A stretch of DNA of 64,000 nucleotides from Gonatopus flavifemur (GCA_018340375.1 JAFFJZ010000001.1:30744001-30808000), one strand, 5' to 3'; positions 1 through 11,466 are shown, counted from the first letter of the stretch. Made by a program: numbers and translations. The notes: generated from the sequence alone by a model not told the origin.

Positions 1-491
1 ATTTACGTAACCAAATCTGAATGTATGAATTCACGAATTCAAGTTTTACTGAAAATACAGAGGGTGGACATTTCTCCGTCGCCTCTCCGTTGCCTCAACG
101 GAGACTCTCCCTTATTTCTCCCTTATTTCCACGGCTCCCATTTCTCCACCAATCCTCCACCTCTAGTCCACCGAAGTCTTAGGTGGAGGATCGGTGGTTG
201 TGCTGTACGGGTTAAAACGTCATACATGCAATAATTTGATGGATTTAGGAGTAAAAATATCCTACAGAGTCCATCTTGCAAATGACTTTTCACAAATCTT
301 ACAAACACTTGCTTGAAGGTTCCCACAACGTTTATGAAGCGTGCAGCATTGAACGCGCGCGTGTGTTCTATGAACGCTTGTTATAGTTTTTCAGGGGCAA
401 GAGTCAATTGGCGCTAACCACGCTATTTGCACGCTCTTTACACTTTTGTGTACTTCGGTTTCCCGCTGAAAGGACGTTCTTTTTTTACCAG
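1..491. other. Intergenic, no gene recognised
   Basis: No coding signal supported. Around 60-215 there are C- and T-rich repeats of the words CTCCGT and CCACC and a partial inverted match (CCACCAATCCTCCACCT against AGGTGGAGGATCGGTGG, about 148-198), so part of it is probably an old foldback repeat. Confidence 0.4.
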
Positions 492-815
492 AGTTGGCAA
501 AATATGAGACTGCCAAGCATGGCGAACCAATACCGACCCAATATGAAACGATTTGTTAATTGAGAACCCATACCATGTTCCATAAGGAATGCCAATACAA
601 TAAGTGGCTCAAGCTTAGCAAAACATGTTTACTTAATGCATTAAGCTGCGAAGCATGACGAACCAATATCGGCTCAATGTAAACCCTTTGGTTCTTGAGA
701 AACTATACCATGTTTCATACAAAATGCATTACGATGAGTGGTTGAAGCTTGGCAAAATACTAAACTGCCAAGCACGGTAAACTAGTATGGACTCATGGAA
801 AACCATTGGTTATTT
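492..815 (+). repeat. Degenerate tandem repeat, about 120-136 bp unit
   Basis: Two full units and two partial ones can be aligned by eye. The landmark CTGCCAAGCATGGCGAACCA occurs at about 510, again as CTGCGAAGCATGACGAACCA at about 646, and as CTGCCAAGCACGGTAAACTA at about 765. Each unit also holds CCATACCATGTT-like and GGCAAAAT-like words in the same order. Units differ by substitutions and small indels, so the array is old. No coding frame is shared between units. Confidence 0.7.
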
Positions 816-980
816 TTTTAAAACCTACACTTCATCTTCATGCTTGTAATTATTGTGGAGTTGTACCAATATTCATTATTGGTATGATGTTACATGGTTT
901 TTCATGTCACAAATGGCATGAAAAATGACGTTATTTCTCCTCTGACACGTATGAAGAAGTAGGTTGAGGCTTATCAGATG

Positions 981-1225
981 TTAATATACCCAACTTGGGC
1001 CAGGACCGGTTTAGTCGTATGAGCTCCGAAAAACTCACAATACATGTATCTTGATACTTCCGGCGATGTTCATTATTGTATTCTGGCCCAATATTGGGTC
1101 CCAAGCCTGGCACGAGGTTAACATCCCAAGCTTTCACCAAGCCTGGGCCATTTGTTGGCATAGATTCTGGCCCAATACGAGTCAAAATTGGGCCAAGGTC
1201 GGGCCAAGCTTGGATTATATGTTAA
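981..1225. mobile_element. Small inverted-repeat element with TTGGGCCA core
   Basis: The ends match as an inverted repeat (TTAATATACCCAACTTGGGC at 981 against GGGCCAAGCTTGGATTATAT at 1201). The interior repeats the word TGGGCCA or its complement at least six times in about 240 bp. Non-coding. Its class is unknown. Confidence 0.5.
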
Positions 1226-1732
1226 TTCCTATCCGGGATACTATTTTCTGAATCGAAGAAGAGCGGATTTGGAAAAAAATAATCAGATTATCCTTGTTTT
1301 TGGAATTATAGCGCTTCAAAATTGCTGAAACCCGATAAATTTAACATATTGTAATTCATTTCATTATAAAAACTTTGGACGGAAAAAATTTTGAAAATTA
1401 TATACAATTTATATACATATATAACTTATATATAAACTATATTGAATTGTATTTAAATTACATATAATTTTGAAACTGTTTCCACTTGGGTTGATGTGGT
1501 TATTATGTAACTTATGGAATATTTTTGAAATGCATAAATGAACAAACATGTCACCCACAATGAACACGTGTATTGCGTATGAAATTTATATTTCTTACCA
1601 CACAAAAATTAAGGATCTATGGTAGTGATGGCGATCCTTGAAGAGGATCGATCCATTTCCATATAAAAAGTATCTAGTTGAAATAAATAAAAATTATATA
1701 TTCTTTATATGAACAAGGATTACGTAAAATTA

Positions 1733-1877
1733 CCAGAGATGGGCAGCCTCAATTATTTTTTGTACTTAAAATACTTTTTCTTCGCAAGTACTTCCCAATT
1801 TGATGTTCAAAATCCCTATTTCATGAAAATAGATAAGGACTTGACAGAAAAAAGTACTTGAGGCTGCCCAACTCTGG
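1733..1877. mobile_element. Short foldback element, CCAGAGATGGGC termini
   Basis: Near-perfect terminal inverted repeats: CCAGAGATGGGCAGCCTCAA at 1733 and TTGAGGCTGCCCAACTCTGG ending at 1877. It belongs to a loose group with AGAGATGGGC-like ends that is also seen at 11330, 27656 and 34070. No coding capacity. Confidence 0.65.
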
Positions 1878-3254
1878 AAATTACGTATTCTCGCATTACT
1901 TATTTGTTACGCATTCGTAATCCAAAATGCCGTGTGAACACCTGCAGGTGACAGAATAATTATCAGATTCTTGGTGCAAGCTTAAAATTCAACAGTATTT
2001 GTGAACTTGTGTAATATGGATATGAAGTTCCTGAAGATTATGATCTTTTCGACGAATCTCCGTTTTCTTATACAGACTTTATGGAAAGAACATCTATTCG
2101 ACAGTTCGGCCCAACTATTTTGTATTCATAACAGAAATACAGGAACTACCCTGCATACATCGAGGAGAGAAAGAGCATAACTGCAGTTACAAATGTTAAT
2201 TTTTTTGTACCTGTGATCCATAAAAAAGAAATCTTGTATACATTGGAATGCGCATGATTACATTTATCTTGAACATTTATTGCATTTTATGTTACTAAGA
2301 ATTCGAGTATAGAAACGTAAAAGAATCTTATGCAATTCTTTAATTTTTTATTCGACCAGCACAATTTATAGTAAACATTCATTTAAACGATACTAGATTT
2401 TTGTACGTTGATCATGTTCAAAATTGAGGAATTTTGAAAAATCTTCAAACAACGTCTCAAGAGGTAACTCTACTGTGACGGGCGCCACGACCATCTAAAA
2501 CAAGCAACCGCTTGGGACCCCGGTTTTCAAAAGTATTAAGCTAAAGCTGGAACATGAATACCTTTTTGTCCTCAAGGATGAATGAACGTCAAGTTCTAGC
2601 TTGTATATTACAAATATTGTCTATGGATTATTGCGATAATTTGAATAATCTGAAACATTGTTTATCCTGTTTTCATTCAGTAACTTCCTACTCGAATTAT
2701 TATACCTCGAAATAACATGGAATGACAAATTTGAGAACGAATCACTTTGACTTACTACTTGAATACTTAGAAATTCACATACAGTTCAACTCGAAATTGC
2801 CTCTTGCTGTTTTTGGTTTTTGCTGGTCTATTCTTATCTAGAACCTTCAGTAAAGAATTCTTATTTCTATTTCAAACACCTATCGAGCCCGAGACCATTG
2901 CTTAGTTTGCTTTGTATAGGACAGAAAAGGGAAAACATGAAAAGTAAAAGTTTTTCAGAGTAGAGGCACCTTCTTTTCCTCGATATGTACACCAAGAAAA
3001 TGTATAATTCCTGTTCACAAATATTTAGAAGAGAAAATTGAAATTGTGGAACGGTGATCTTAACGGATTACAGAGCTTTGAATGCAACTGTAGATCATAT
3101 TTTTTTTCTACAATAATAGTAAACTCGAAATTGAATAGAATTAAATGAAAATTTGTGTTGTGGGTTCAGCTACATTATTTGCATACATGATGGATAGTTC
3201 AATGTTGAAAATTGTTGTTAATATAGAAACAAATTTCAAAATCCGCAATCCTTA
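1878..3254. other. Intergenic, nothing recognised
   Basis: AT-rich with no supported exon, RNA gene or clear element. A word pair at 1619-1660 (TGGTAGTGATGGCGATCC) just before this stretch recurs inverted at about 9695-9720, so that short repeat is dispersed. Confidence 0.4.
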
Positions 3255-3790
3255 CACGCAGAGAAAAATTCTTGCTGAAAAAGCGATTCCGAAAGATCTG
3301 CTTTGCTAAATTAGCGGAACGGTTGCTGTTACTGCAAAAATATTGCTACACAGAGAGAAGTAATGACTATCGTCCACAATATATTTTCTTGTTCCAAGAA
3401 GTTCATTCCTCCAAAAATATTTTCTCTTAATTCAAGAAAATTTTTCTGAAACCAAGCATAGATTTCTTGAATTAAGAAAAATATTTTCTTGATTCAAGAA
3501 AATTTCTCTTGGATCCACACCATATTAGCTGCATTCAAGAATATATATATATTCTTAAAAATATTCAAGAATATATTTTCTTGGTATTAGTCATTATTTC
3601 TCTCAGTGTATTTTAGTAAGATATTTGCTAATTCAGACAAATTTTCTAGCCGTCTGTATATCTACAATTCTGGATTACTGAATGGCAAGCGATTGTTAAA
3701 AGAGCAAGATTTTTGCTGCAACAAGTTTTGCCATATCAGCAAAGCAAATTTTCGAGGTTTGTTGTTTCAGCAACTTTTGTTTTCCGAGTG
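3255..3790. mobile_element. TA-flanked MITE, interrupted by a second MITE
   Basis: The left end CACGCAGAGAAAAATTCTTG follows TA at 3253-3254, and the right end TTTTGTTTTCCGAGTG precedes TA at 3791. The interior is made of GCTG/CAGCAAA-type words, like the element at 36617-36986. A different element (3349-3608) sits inside it at a TA site. Termini and TA duplication fit a Tc1/mariner-mobilised non-autonomous element. Confidence 0.65.
3349..3608. mobile_element. Nested TA-flanked foldback MITE
   Basis: Ends CACAGAGAGAAGTAATGACT and AGTCATTATTTCTCTCAGTG are inverted repeats, with TA at 3347-3348 and 3609-3610. The interior repeats TTCTTGAATTAAGAAAA-type words. The right part of 35066-35235 resembles it. 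It is younger than the host element at 3255-3790. Confidence 0.75.
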
Positions 3791-3876
3791 TACATACACT
3801 GTTCGAAACGTTTGCATTAATTTGTTTGTTCTTGCTGGAAGTTGTTTTCAAGTACGTGCATGAATTCAGTTTCATA

Positions 3877-4128
3877 CACTGAAAAAAAAATTTATTCCAG
3901 TCAAATAAATATTTATTTGTCCTGTACCAAAGAAATATTTATTAGAATTAACAAAATATTCTTTGGAACCAAAATAATTCATTTGAATTAAATAGATGGT
4001 GTTAATCGTTTATTTGATTCCAATAAATTATTCTGGTTCCAAAGAATGTTTTGTTAATTCTAATAAATATTTCTTTGGTACAGGACAAATAAATATTTAT
4101 TTGACTGGAATAAATGTTTTTTTCAGTG
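3877..4128. mobile_element. Almost full-length palindromic MITE (TA TSD)
   Basis: Begins CACTGAAAAAAAAATTTATT and ends with AATAAATGTTTTTTTCAGTG, with TA on both sides. The arms pair over nearly the whole 252 bp (GTCCTGTACCAAAGAAATAT against ATATTTCTTTGGTACAGGAC). The few differences between arms suggest recent origin. Confidence 0.8.
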
Positions 4129-6960
4129 TATACATTACATTTAATGTAAACTATAGCATTATCTATAATTGTTTCATGTTTTTATACATTGAATGTAATG
4201 TAGAACGTGTATAAATCTGAATTCATGCATGTCATTGAAAAAAAACTTCGAGATATTTCTGACAGTGTATAAAAAAAACAGAAATAGAATCATGAAAACT
4301 GAATGTGGAGTGTCTTGATTGATACTCACGATTACAGTGCAGTTTTTTTTTTATAGAATGAAGTTCGGTCAGCTGATAAATCAATATTTTGATACAGACG
4401 TTCTAAAAAAGAATGTAAAGAACAAATCAAAATGCACTGCAAGGATTCCGCAAATCATTCTTTTATTATATTCTCATTGTTTTCTTTATCACTGCATAAA
4501 ATTTCAAATAGAATTCCCACGATGAGCTTGAAGTTTGATAACCCTCTTTCCTGCGTTATTTGAAACTTCAATCCTTCAAACTTCAGATAAAAATCTATAA
4601 GATAATTGCATTTAACATGAAAGATGCACTACTCTTCGAAAGAAAAACGAATAAAGAGTCGTTCCATTCGTATTAATGATCAAACCTTTGAATTGATACA
4701 TCCTCATTATGAAGGTATTTAAAAAAAAGTGAGGTGCAAAATTGTCAGTAGAAGAGGAATATCAGCGCATCAAGATTAAATTTGACAAATCATACCTCAC
4801 AACGTGAGGACTGGTTGACAGGAGAAAGAAGAAGAGATTCCAATGCAGCCGAGTCATGCTTACCCATGTGTGCACCTGCCACTTATTTCTTCCTGTTCCT
4901 TTTACCTTGCCTTATTAGCTCCCCTCGTCTTTTCCTGCAATAAAGGTGTAGCGATGGTTCATCTTTGCCGTTCAGCCCACCCCGACTTTTTCTAACTAGA
5001 CCGAGAGATGAAAGAGCCAAGGGTCTAGCCGCGGAATCTCTTCCGGACGCTATCCCGTATACCTTCTCTCTTCTCTTCTCTTCCGACACAACTGCTCTTT
5101 CGTTGACCCTCAAAAACATATCGACGAAACATCGCTTTCATTTGTTATTCTCAACAATTCTCAAAGCAAACTAAACCCTGTCCTTTAGAAATGTTTCAAA
5201 AGAATTATTTGTTTATATGAAATTAATATAAACGAGTTTCGAAAGAATAGTAAACGTGTATGGAGAGCACAAGCTGTGTATACACAAGGTGAGTGTTTGA
5301 ACAGTGAAAATATCTCATGTTGTCGTGAATGGGTAGAATACAAAATTCTATGAGTAAAGTACCATAGGGTTTTTATAAAATGGTGAACTTTTCTTTATAA
5401 TTCATTGAGAAGCTTATAATAAAGAGCAAAGGAAAAAATCGAAGATTCGATCATCCATATGCGGTTCGAGCAACACTCGGATCGATGATTCGTGCGTACG
5501 GCATCTGGCGCCGGTTCAACAGAACCTTATCTAAATTGTTTTGGCGCCCCTTGAGCGTCTCCTATTAAGCTTGCAAAGGATAGAAATGATCAGATCGACC
5601 GTGCTCGAGGAAGACCAATTATACACGTGCCGGAACGACGCCGCAGGGGCTGAGAGATTCAAAAAGTAGACGTGGGCGGGCTCGAAGCCAGAATTCAGGG
5701 GGGCCAAACTGTGGCGCCCACCTGGCCAAGTTTTCTCGTTATTGTTGTGCCTACTTTCTCTCCCTTCTCTACGGAACAGATCGGAGGCTGAAAGATAATA
5801 TATTACGCCTCTCGAATGAATCGGCAATCGCAGTTCAATCAAATACACATTCCACTCCAAATTCCACATAACGGCAACGGTACCCGTACAACATTCGTAC
5901 AACATTGTTTTGCAGAAGGGATGAGAAAATTTTTATTAACATTTTTCTACAATGAAAATCATTGGATTAATCTATATAAATTGAAGCTTCAGAGAATATT
6001 TCCTTCAATAACAACAGGATAGGAATTAATACGAATATTAACACCTTGAAATATAAGTTCCCTTATTTTGTGTCATGGACAAGGACGGGGAGAAAGAGAG
6101 CGATTAGAGAAGGAAACCTAAATAAAAACATTGAATTCATGATAAAAATATCATACGTATTATATTTAAGGGTTGAATAAACCATTATAAGACAATTCAT
6201 TTTTAGACAGCTTTAACTATTTCAAATCTCAATCAGAAGTTTCACTACTTTTCCAGACATTATATTGTATTCGAGAATCTAATTTATTCTGAATTAAAAG
6301 TGTTTCTTTTGAATTAACAATGGCTTTCAAATATTCAATTTCCTTTTCAATATCAGTCATATTTTAAACAAATACATGTTGTTTTGGATCAATTGTTTCA
6401 TTTCCAATCGAACATTGAAGAATCCTCGAAGTCGATTTGTTCCACAGATATTCAATCTTTGATTAAGTACTTCAATTCGAATCTTAGTTGAATTGAATTT
6501 TGCAAGATCCTCGGAGTCGATGTTTCTTACAAATATTCAATTACTTGTCTTTAATCAACACTTCCAAGATCCTCGGACACTTGATTTATTGACACTTGGA
6601 ATTTATTGAACATCATGAATTTTATTCGTAATGGAGGAAACACCTTTACTTCTCACAAATCGTTACAATTTATAACTTACAGAATTTTAATCCAGAAAGA
6701 GGAACACAGACAAAGTAATTCTTGTGAATTCGTTAATCCAATAGATACGATATATAACACACTCAATATTTCTAAAGAAACTAATACTGTCCAGAATAAA
6801 ATTCGTACATGAATTGAATACACTTGAGAAATTCGAACACTTAAAAAAAAAAGAATCACACATTTGGAAAGAATTAAATACTTAATAGAAATTTACACTT
6901 GGAAGAAAAAATCAAACACTTGTAAGATTTCAATAACACTTAGAAGAATTTAGCACTCAG
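4129..6960. other. Intergenic stretch with a GC-richer island
   Basis: No exon is supported, although several short open frames cross it. About 4880-5140 and 5460-5920 are clearly richer in G and C than their surroundings and lack the inverted-repeat structure seen elsewhere. A conserved regulatory block or the first exon of an unseen gene is possible, but this is inference from composition alone. 5921-6960 is plain AT-rich DNA. Confidence 0.35.
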
Positions 6961-7555
6961 CCCTGGTAAAAAAAACCGGACAGGGACCCGATGGAAACCG
7001 GATAAAGCCCGGACAAGAGCCCGAGTGGAATAGGATACGGGTCTATCCGGGGATTGAACGGGAACCATTATCCGTTCCGGGTATATATACGGAGCTATCC
7101 GGGAAACATCCGGGAATAGCAAGGATGACAAATGAATTGTATCCGGTTTCATCCGGGTCCTATCCGGGCAAGTTTTTGAAAATACGTGTCGTATACGGGT
7201 GTATACGGATCCGTGGCGGGAGCAGCTAAGCATATGACGGAACTATATTCGGGTTCATCCGGGAGTCATACGGGAATTGGAACACGAAATTGATTTGAAA
7301 CTGATGATCGGTATTCCATCCGGTCACATCCGGATCCTATCCGGGTAAGTTTTTAAAAGAGAAGTATCGTATACGGGTATATCTGGGTACGTGGCGGGAA
7401 CACCAAGGCTGACAACAGAATTGTATCCGGGTCCATCCGGTTTCCATCCGGGGTCCAGATCAATATTTGGTCCCAAAATCCGTATTCGCGCCCGGATACA
7501 CTCCCGGATGTATCCGGGCTCCCATCCGGATCTCTATCCGGTTTTTTTACCAGGG
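6961..7555. mobile_element. CCC...GGG element built of TCCGG repeats
   Basis: Terminal inverted repeats CCCTGGTAAAAAAAACCGGA and TCCGGTTTTTTTACCAGGG lie at the two ends, each flanked by AG (a possible 2-bp TSD). The roughly 600-bp interior is saturated with TATCCGGG, ATCCGG and complements, a degenerate short repeat that is GC-rich against an AT-rich background. Open frames across it are by-products of this repeat. The termini resemble those of 50240-50474 (CCCTGGTTTAAAAAAACCA). Confidence 0.75.
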
Positions 7556-8161
7556 AGGATAGAATTGAACACTTGAATACTTTGAGCGATGGAAGGTTGA
7601 AACATGGAGAAAAATCACGAGCAATACTGGATACTATGCTAGGTGCATGGATTTTTATACCATCAAAATTCGTCATGGTGGACTTGTTTTGTTCGATTAG
7701 AAAAATGCACTTTGACTCCATAGATCATATCTTCATGCACGTCATCTTACTTCGTATAGCAAATCTATGGTGATCATGCATTGGCATTTTATCTATCACG
7801 TGAACAAATATCTGTGGGTTCACAGTGTAGTTTTAACATGAACTTCGAACTATGATTCAGAAGTTACCGAATAAAATTTATCTGTAAGAGAATATTGATT
7901 GAACAATCTCGAATTGAAAAGAACATTGAAATTACTATAGTTACTACAACTATAGAAAGAACAAAAGAACATTGAATTGTGGTTTATCCATTTAAAAAAA
8001 GTATGTTCATTCAATCTCATTAGATTTATATAAAAAAATAAAATATAGATATACATAGAAAAAAGTCAACAATGTCAACATTTAATAACATTTTGATAAG
8101 AATATAACGTGCTGTGATATATTTATATATATTTGCAAAATATACAAAATAACACTTTTTT

Positions 8162-8593
8162 TCATTTCCACTCTGAAGGTTTACAAGTTTTATGTTCAAG
8201 ACACACATCGTAACAACATTTACTCGAGTGATCGCACTCTTCATCGTTTTCGCAGAATACCGGAGCGTCATACCAATCATAAGTGCGTGGACAACTTTTC
8301 CTTGGAGGCGGGCAATGTTTTTCCTTCATTTTTTCTTTCATCGTTGGCCACATCATGTGGGCTATCGGATATGGGAAATATGTTCCTCCCAAACCCCACC
8401 AAAACCAAGGAAATGAGAAAGACGACCAAGGAGACGTCTCTGACGAACCCGACGATGGCTCGCTCTTTCCACTTGGACAACAATAATATCGGTGGTCATG
8501 AGTCTTACACCAATATTTACACCAACTGGATTCATGGCTATCGGCGTAAGAGATGACGAGAGCTAATAATATGATCGTTGATTTCCCAAACAT
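8162..8593 (-). CDS. Crustin-like WAP-domain antimicrobial peptide, 143 aa
   Basis: Secreted cysteine-rich peptide. Residues 1-19 are a signal peptide (MFGKSTIILLALVISYADS). Next come a four-cysteine region (C25, C29, C38, C39), an aromatic-rich linker at about 55-82 full of W, F, Y and P, and a whey-acidic-protein domain with eight cysteines (94, 101, 114, 120, 126, 127, 131, 137). Signal, Cys-rich region, aromatic segment and WAP is the crustin architecture; I recall the aromatic insertion from hymenopteran crustins. Family members act in innate immunity as antibacterial peptides or protease inhibitors. The coding part is one exon. A splice acceptor (TTATTGTTCCAG) sits one base before the ATG, so a 5' UTR intron is likely, and longer open frames upstream are probably not translated. 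An element at 8641-9112 lies in that upstream region. The main uncertainty is whether it is a crustin or another WAP protein. Confidence 0.88.
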   Translation of the reverse strand: MFGKSTIILLALVISYADSHESSWCKYWCKTHDHRYYCCPSGKSEPSSGSSETSPWSSFSFPWFWWGLGGTYFPYPIAHMMWPTMKEKMKEKHCPPPRKSCPRTYDWYDAPVFCENDEECDHSSKCCYDVCLEHKTCKPSEWK

Positions 8594-8640
8594 TCTGGAA
8601 CAATAAATGAGTATCGTAATAGTCGAGTTGAGGTTCGTTA

Positions 8641-9112
8641 CACCCAGAAAAATAGTATACTTGAATATGAACCTACTACAGTGTCGTCTTTCTGCATAGT
8701 CTTTGTAGGCTCGAGCCTTTGTAGGCCTCACGCCGATGGGGGCCTCCGACTCTTTGAACCACAATTTTGTTTAATTTTACGAGAAAATAATTCTTCTAAA
8801 GGTAAAAGGGATATCCAAATTGCGTAACCAAACAAACATATTGATATATTCATAATTGATAAAAATTTCAAAGAAGATATTACTATATATAAACAGAAAA
8901 ATTTTCTTACATGGGCCCCTGAGGACTTTTAGCCTAGGGCACCTTGATTATGAAAGACGGCACTGCCCTATTAGACATTTCATTACATCCAATAAAATTT
9001 TACTTGATTCAAGTAAATTTTATTTGAAATGAATACAAATTTATTTGGATGAAATGAGTTTAATTAAATCAAATTAATCCAGATTTACCATTTTTCTCGG
9101 TGTACCTTTGCA
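8641..9112. mobile_element. TA-flanked element upstream of the crustin gene
   Basis: Begins CACCCAGAAAAATAGTATAC after TA and ends CCATTTTTCTCGGTG before TA. Only the termini match, so the arms are short. It lies about 50 bp upstream of the crustin start codon, in the likely promoter or 5' intron, and could influence that gene's expression. Confidence 0.5.
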
Positions 9113-9126
9113 GTAGAGTTAATTAA

Positions 9127-9550
9127 AGAGTCTTTCTGGTTAGGATTTTCAAGAAAAATTTTTTTTTCCAAACATTTTTTTCTCATAGAAAAAATTGAGA
9201 AATCATTTTAAAAATTTGTAGGTATGTTTATTAAACATTAAATATTGCAAAAAACATTTTTTTCGAATTCAAAAAAAAATTGTCTCCGTTATACTAATTT
9301 AAACACCATTTGTTTTCAGATCATTCGGTCGTCCCAAATCACTCCCACCGTAATTTTTCAGTGTTTTTTTTTGTTTTTCAAATTAGGATAACGAGAAAAA
9401 ATTTGTTTAAATCTGAAAAAACTTTTTTTGTAATATTTAAGGTCTAATAAACATACCTACGAATGTTCAAAACGATATCTCAATTTTTTCTATGAAAAAG
9501 AATGTTTGATAAAAAAGTTTTTTCTTGAAAATCTTAACCAGAAAGACCCC
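9127..9550. mobile_element. TTAA-flanked foldback element (piggyBac-like MITE)
   Basis: TTAA lies on each side (9123-9126, 9551-9554). Ends AGAGTCTTTCTGGTTAGGAT and TCTTAACCAGAAAGACCCC are inverted repeats, and the arms continue inward for about 150 bp (TAGGTATGTTTATTAAACAT against its complement near 9440). Non-coding. Confidence 0.75.
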
Positions 9551-9588
9551 TTAAGATGAAACCAGCAGTCGTAGAGATATCAGACGAT

Positions 9589-9719
9589 TGATAGCGATCC
9601 TTGAAAAATATCGGTCTTTTTTTATATAAAAAGTATCGAATTTTTATTGAAATCTATAAAAACTATGTATTTCTTATATAAAAAAGGATCGATCCTTTTC
9701 AAAGGTCTCCATCACTACC
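9589..9719. repeat. Short inverted repeat with GATCGATCC core
   Basis: GATAGCGATCCTTGAAAAATATCGG near 9589 pairs loosely with GGATCGATCCTTTTCAAAGG near 9689. The same words occur in the opposite orientation at about 1619-1660, so this is a dispersed repeat related to the AGAGATGGGCGATC group. Confidence 0.4.
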
Positions 9720-10558
9720 GATTTATGTGACTTTTGATCAAACGTTGTTGAAGCTTTGTTCTCATCAGAAATCGATCATTCCACTAAACGTTTCAGACGC
9801 CTAAATATTTGGACAAAATTTCGAATTCAAAATATTTATAATGAATACATATTGATTAGCATAACGGGAGCTCTTTGCGGGAACTCGTATTATTATTTTG
9901 CAAAAACTCAATCCAGGTGCCACATCTTTGAAAATAAGCTTTCATTGAACATCAATGGAGTGAGATCCGTTTCCATTATGCCATTGAACTTTTTGAGTAA
10001 AATATATTTGTATTTTGAATAAAAAGGAGCAACATCCTAAATTATTATTCATATGTAGCATTCGCATCACTGATGTGGGTGATTGTTTGGGATTGAGTTA
10101 TGCAAATAACATAACATCGAAAAATTCAGAGATTAGTGATTTTTTAGTTATTTTATAGTAAAGGACCCAGCCAGCATAAATGATCAATTTGAATTTATGA
10201 AGACCTCCTAAAGACCTCTCGAATAGTCCCCGTTATGCTAATCAATATGTATTCATTATGAATATTTTGAATTCAAAATGAAAACGTATTGAATGCTCGC
10301 AGAATTCATTATGGAATCTCGATATGAATTCTTTTTGAACATTTCTTTGTTTGGATCCTTTCTTAACCATTTTTCTCAGGTATCGGTATCGATGATGAAT
10401 AATTTCTCTCTAGGGTTCAAAGTAACCGGGAAAAAACGGTTTTGTTCGGGAATTTTCCCGGCGTATTTTTCTTCAAGAAAAATATCGAAAAATGAATATT
10501 TTTCATCAATTTTCAGGACATGGAAGAATATTCTTTTCATTTCACAAGAATCAAGTAA

Positions 10559-10667
10559 CCCACACAGCACCACAGCCCCAGAAGAATTCATAAAGAATTC
10601 TTATTGAACTGATTGTGTTCTTTATCAACTCTTCAAGAATTCTCTTGAGACTGTGGCGCTGTGAGGG
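10559..10667. mobile_element. CCC...GGG foldback, copy 1 of a pair
   Basis: Begins CCCACACAGCACCACAGCCC and ends GACTGTGGCGCTGTGAGGG. A close relative is at 20523-20631, sharing the interior AGAATTCATAAA...AACTGATTGTGTT. The dinucleotide AA lies on both sides. At about 109 bp it can only be a passenger. Confidence 0.75.
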
Positions 10668-10917
10668 AATATATATCAATTACATCCTTATCAATCAAAA
10701 TAGAATACAACCTACTTGTTTTTTGAGTATTATTAATGCAAATAATCCTATAGGGTGTTCTATTGAGTTCATAACCCGTTATATATGCCAAGGTATCACA
10801 CTAAATAGAAATTCACGTATGCCATTGAGATTTGAATCATTTATTGAAAAAAATTAATAATCGAATGTTGAAAAACCTGAAAATACAAACAATTATGATT
10901 TTTCAATATCATTCCTA

Positions 10918-11035
10918 CCCATACAGCACAGAAGGTCAAAAAGAATTCTCAAGAATTCATAATGAATTCTTCGAATCCCATTCGAGGTCTTAATGAACTA
11001 TTCCTGAACTGGTGTGCTGTATGGGTACATAACAT
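10918..11035. mobile_element. CCC...GGG foldback with AAGAATTC core
   Basis: Ends CCCATACAGCACAGAAGGTC and CTGGTGTGCTGTATGGG, flanked by TA on both sides. Similar to 21666-21763 in termini and in the core AAAAGAATTC...ATAATGAATTCTTC. Confidence 0.7.
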
Positions 11036-11329
11036 GTTTCATCTGGAAACATGAATTCTGCGAAGCAGTTTTCATTGATACAACATGTTTTCCTATCCTC
11101 AATTCCAATTTCGTTTCAATAAACGATCCAAAATTCATCGATATAATGCACGTAAAGTGTTTACAACCACACCACGAGTATGAATGGAGAATCAAGAATC
11201 AAATTTCCACAATCTGTTTCAACAAAAAATTTGACAACATAATTGAATTAAAACGTTATTTTCAAAAATTTATTTTTCCTAAAAATTTAGAACCCTATTT
11301 CTCCCAGTGTACATATTGAAAACCCTAGT

Positions 11330-11466
11330 GTAGAGATGGGGCGATCTTGACAGAATCGATTTTTTTTCTCTAAAGATTTATCTAAGTTTTCATTAATTTT
11401 TTACATAATTTTAATCCAAATTCTATGAAAAAGAATCGATTTTCTCAAGATTGCCCATTACTACCT
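11330..11466. mobile_element. Short foldback, GAGATGGGGCGATC termini
   Basis: TAGAGATGGGGCGATCTTGA at 11331 is inverted as TCAAGATTGCCCATTACTAC at the right. It has AT-rich arms of about 60 bp and belongs with the elements at 27656 and 34070. Confidence 0.55.

Larger units (their letters stand above)
9720..11329. other. Intergenic with two small foldbacks
   Basis: No exon supported. The stretch contains two CCC...GGG foldbacks of about 110 bp, listed separately (10559-10667 and 10918-11035). The words AAGAATTC and GAATTCAT recur throughout, matching the cores of those elements. An inverted match (CGTTATGCTAATCAATATGTATTCATTATGAATATTTTGAATTC near 10223, complement near 9819) joins the two sides of another old repeat. 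Confidence 0.4.

Noticed and set aside
5531..5905. 124-residue reverse open frame in the GC-richer island
   Set aside because: No domain, signal or repeat-free protein character; the length is expected by chance in a GC-richer segment.
7353..7721. Open frame of 122 residues rich in P, D, G and S
   Set aside because: It is a translation of the TCCGG repeat inside the element 6961-7555.
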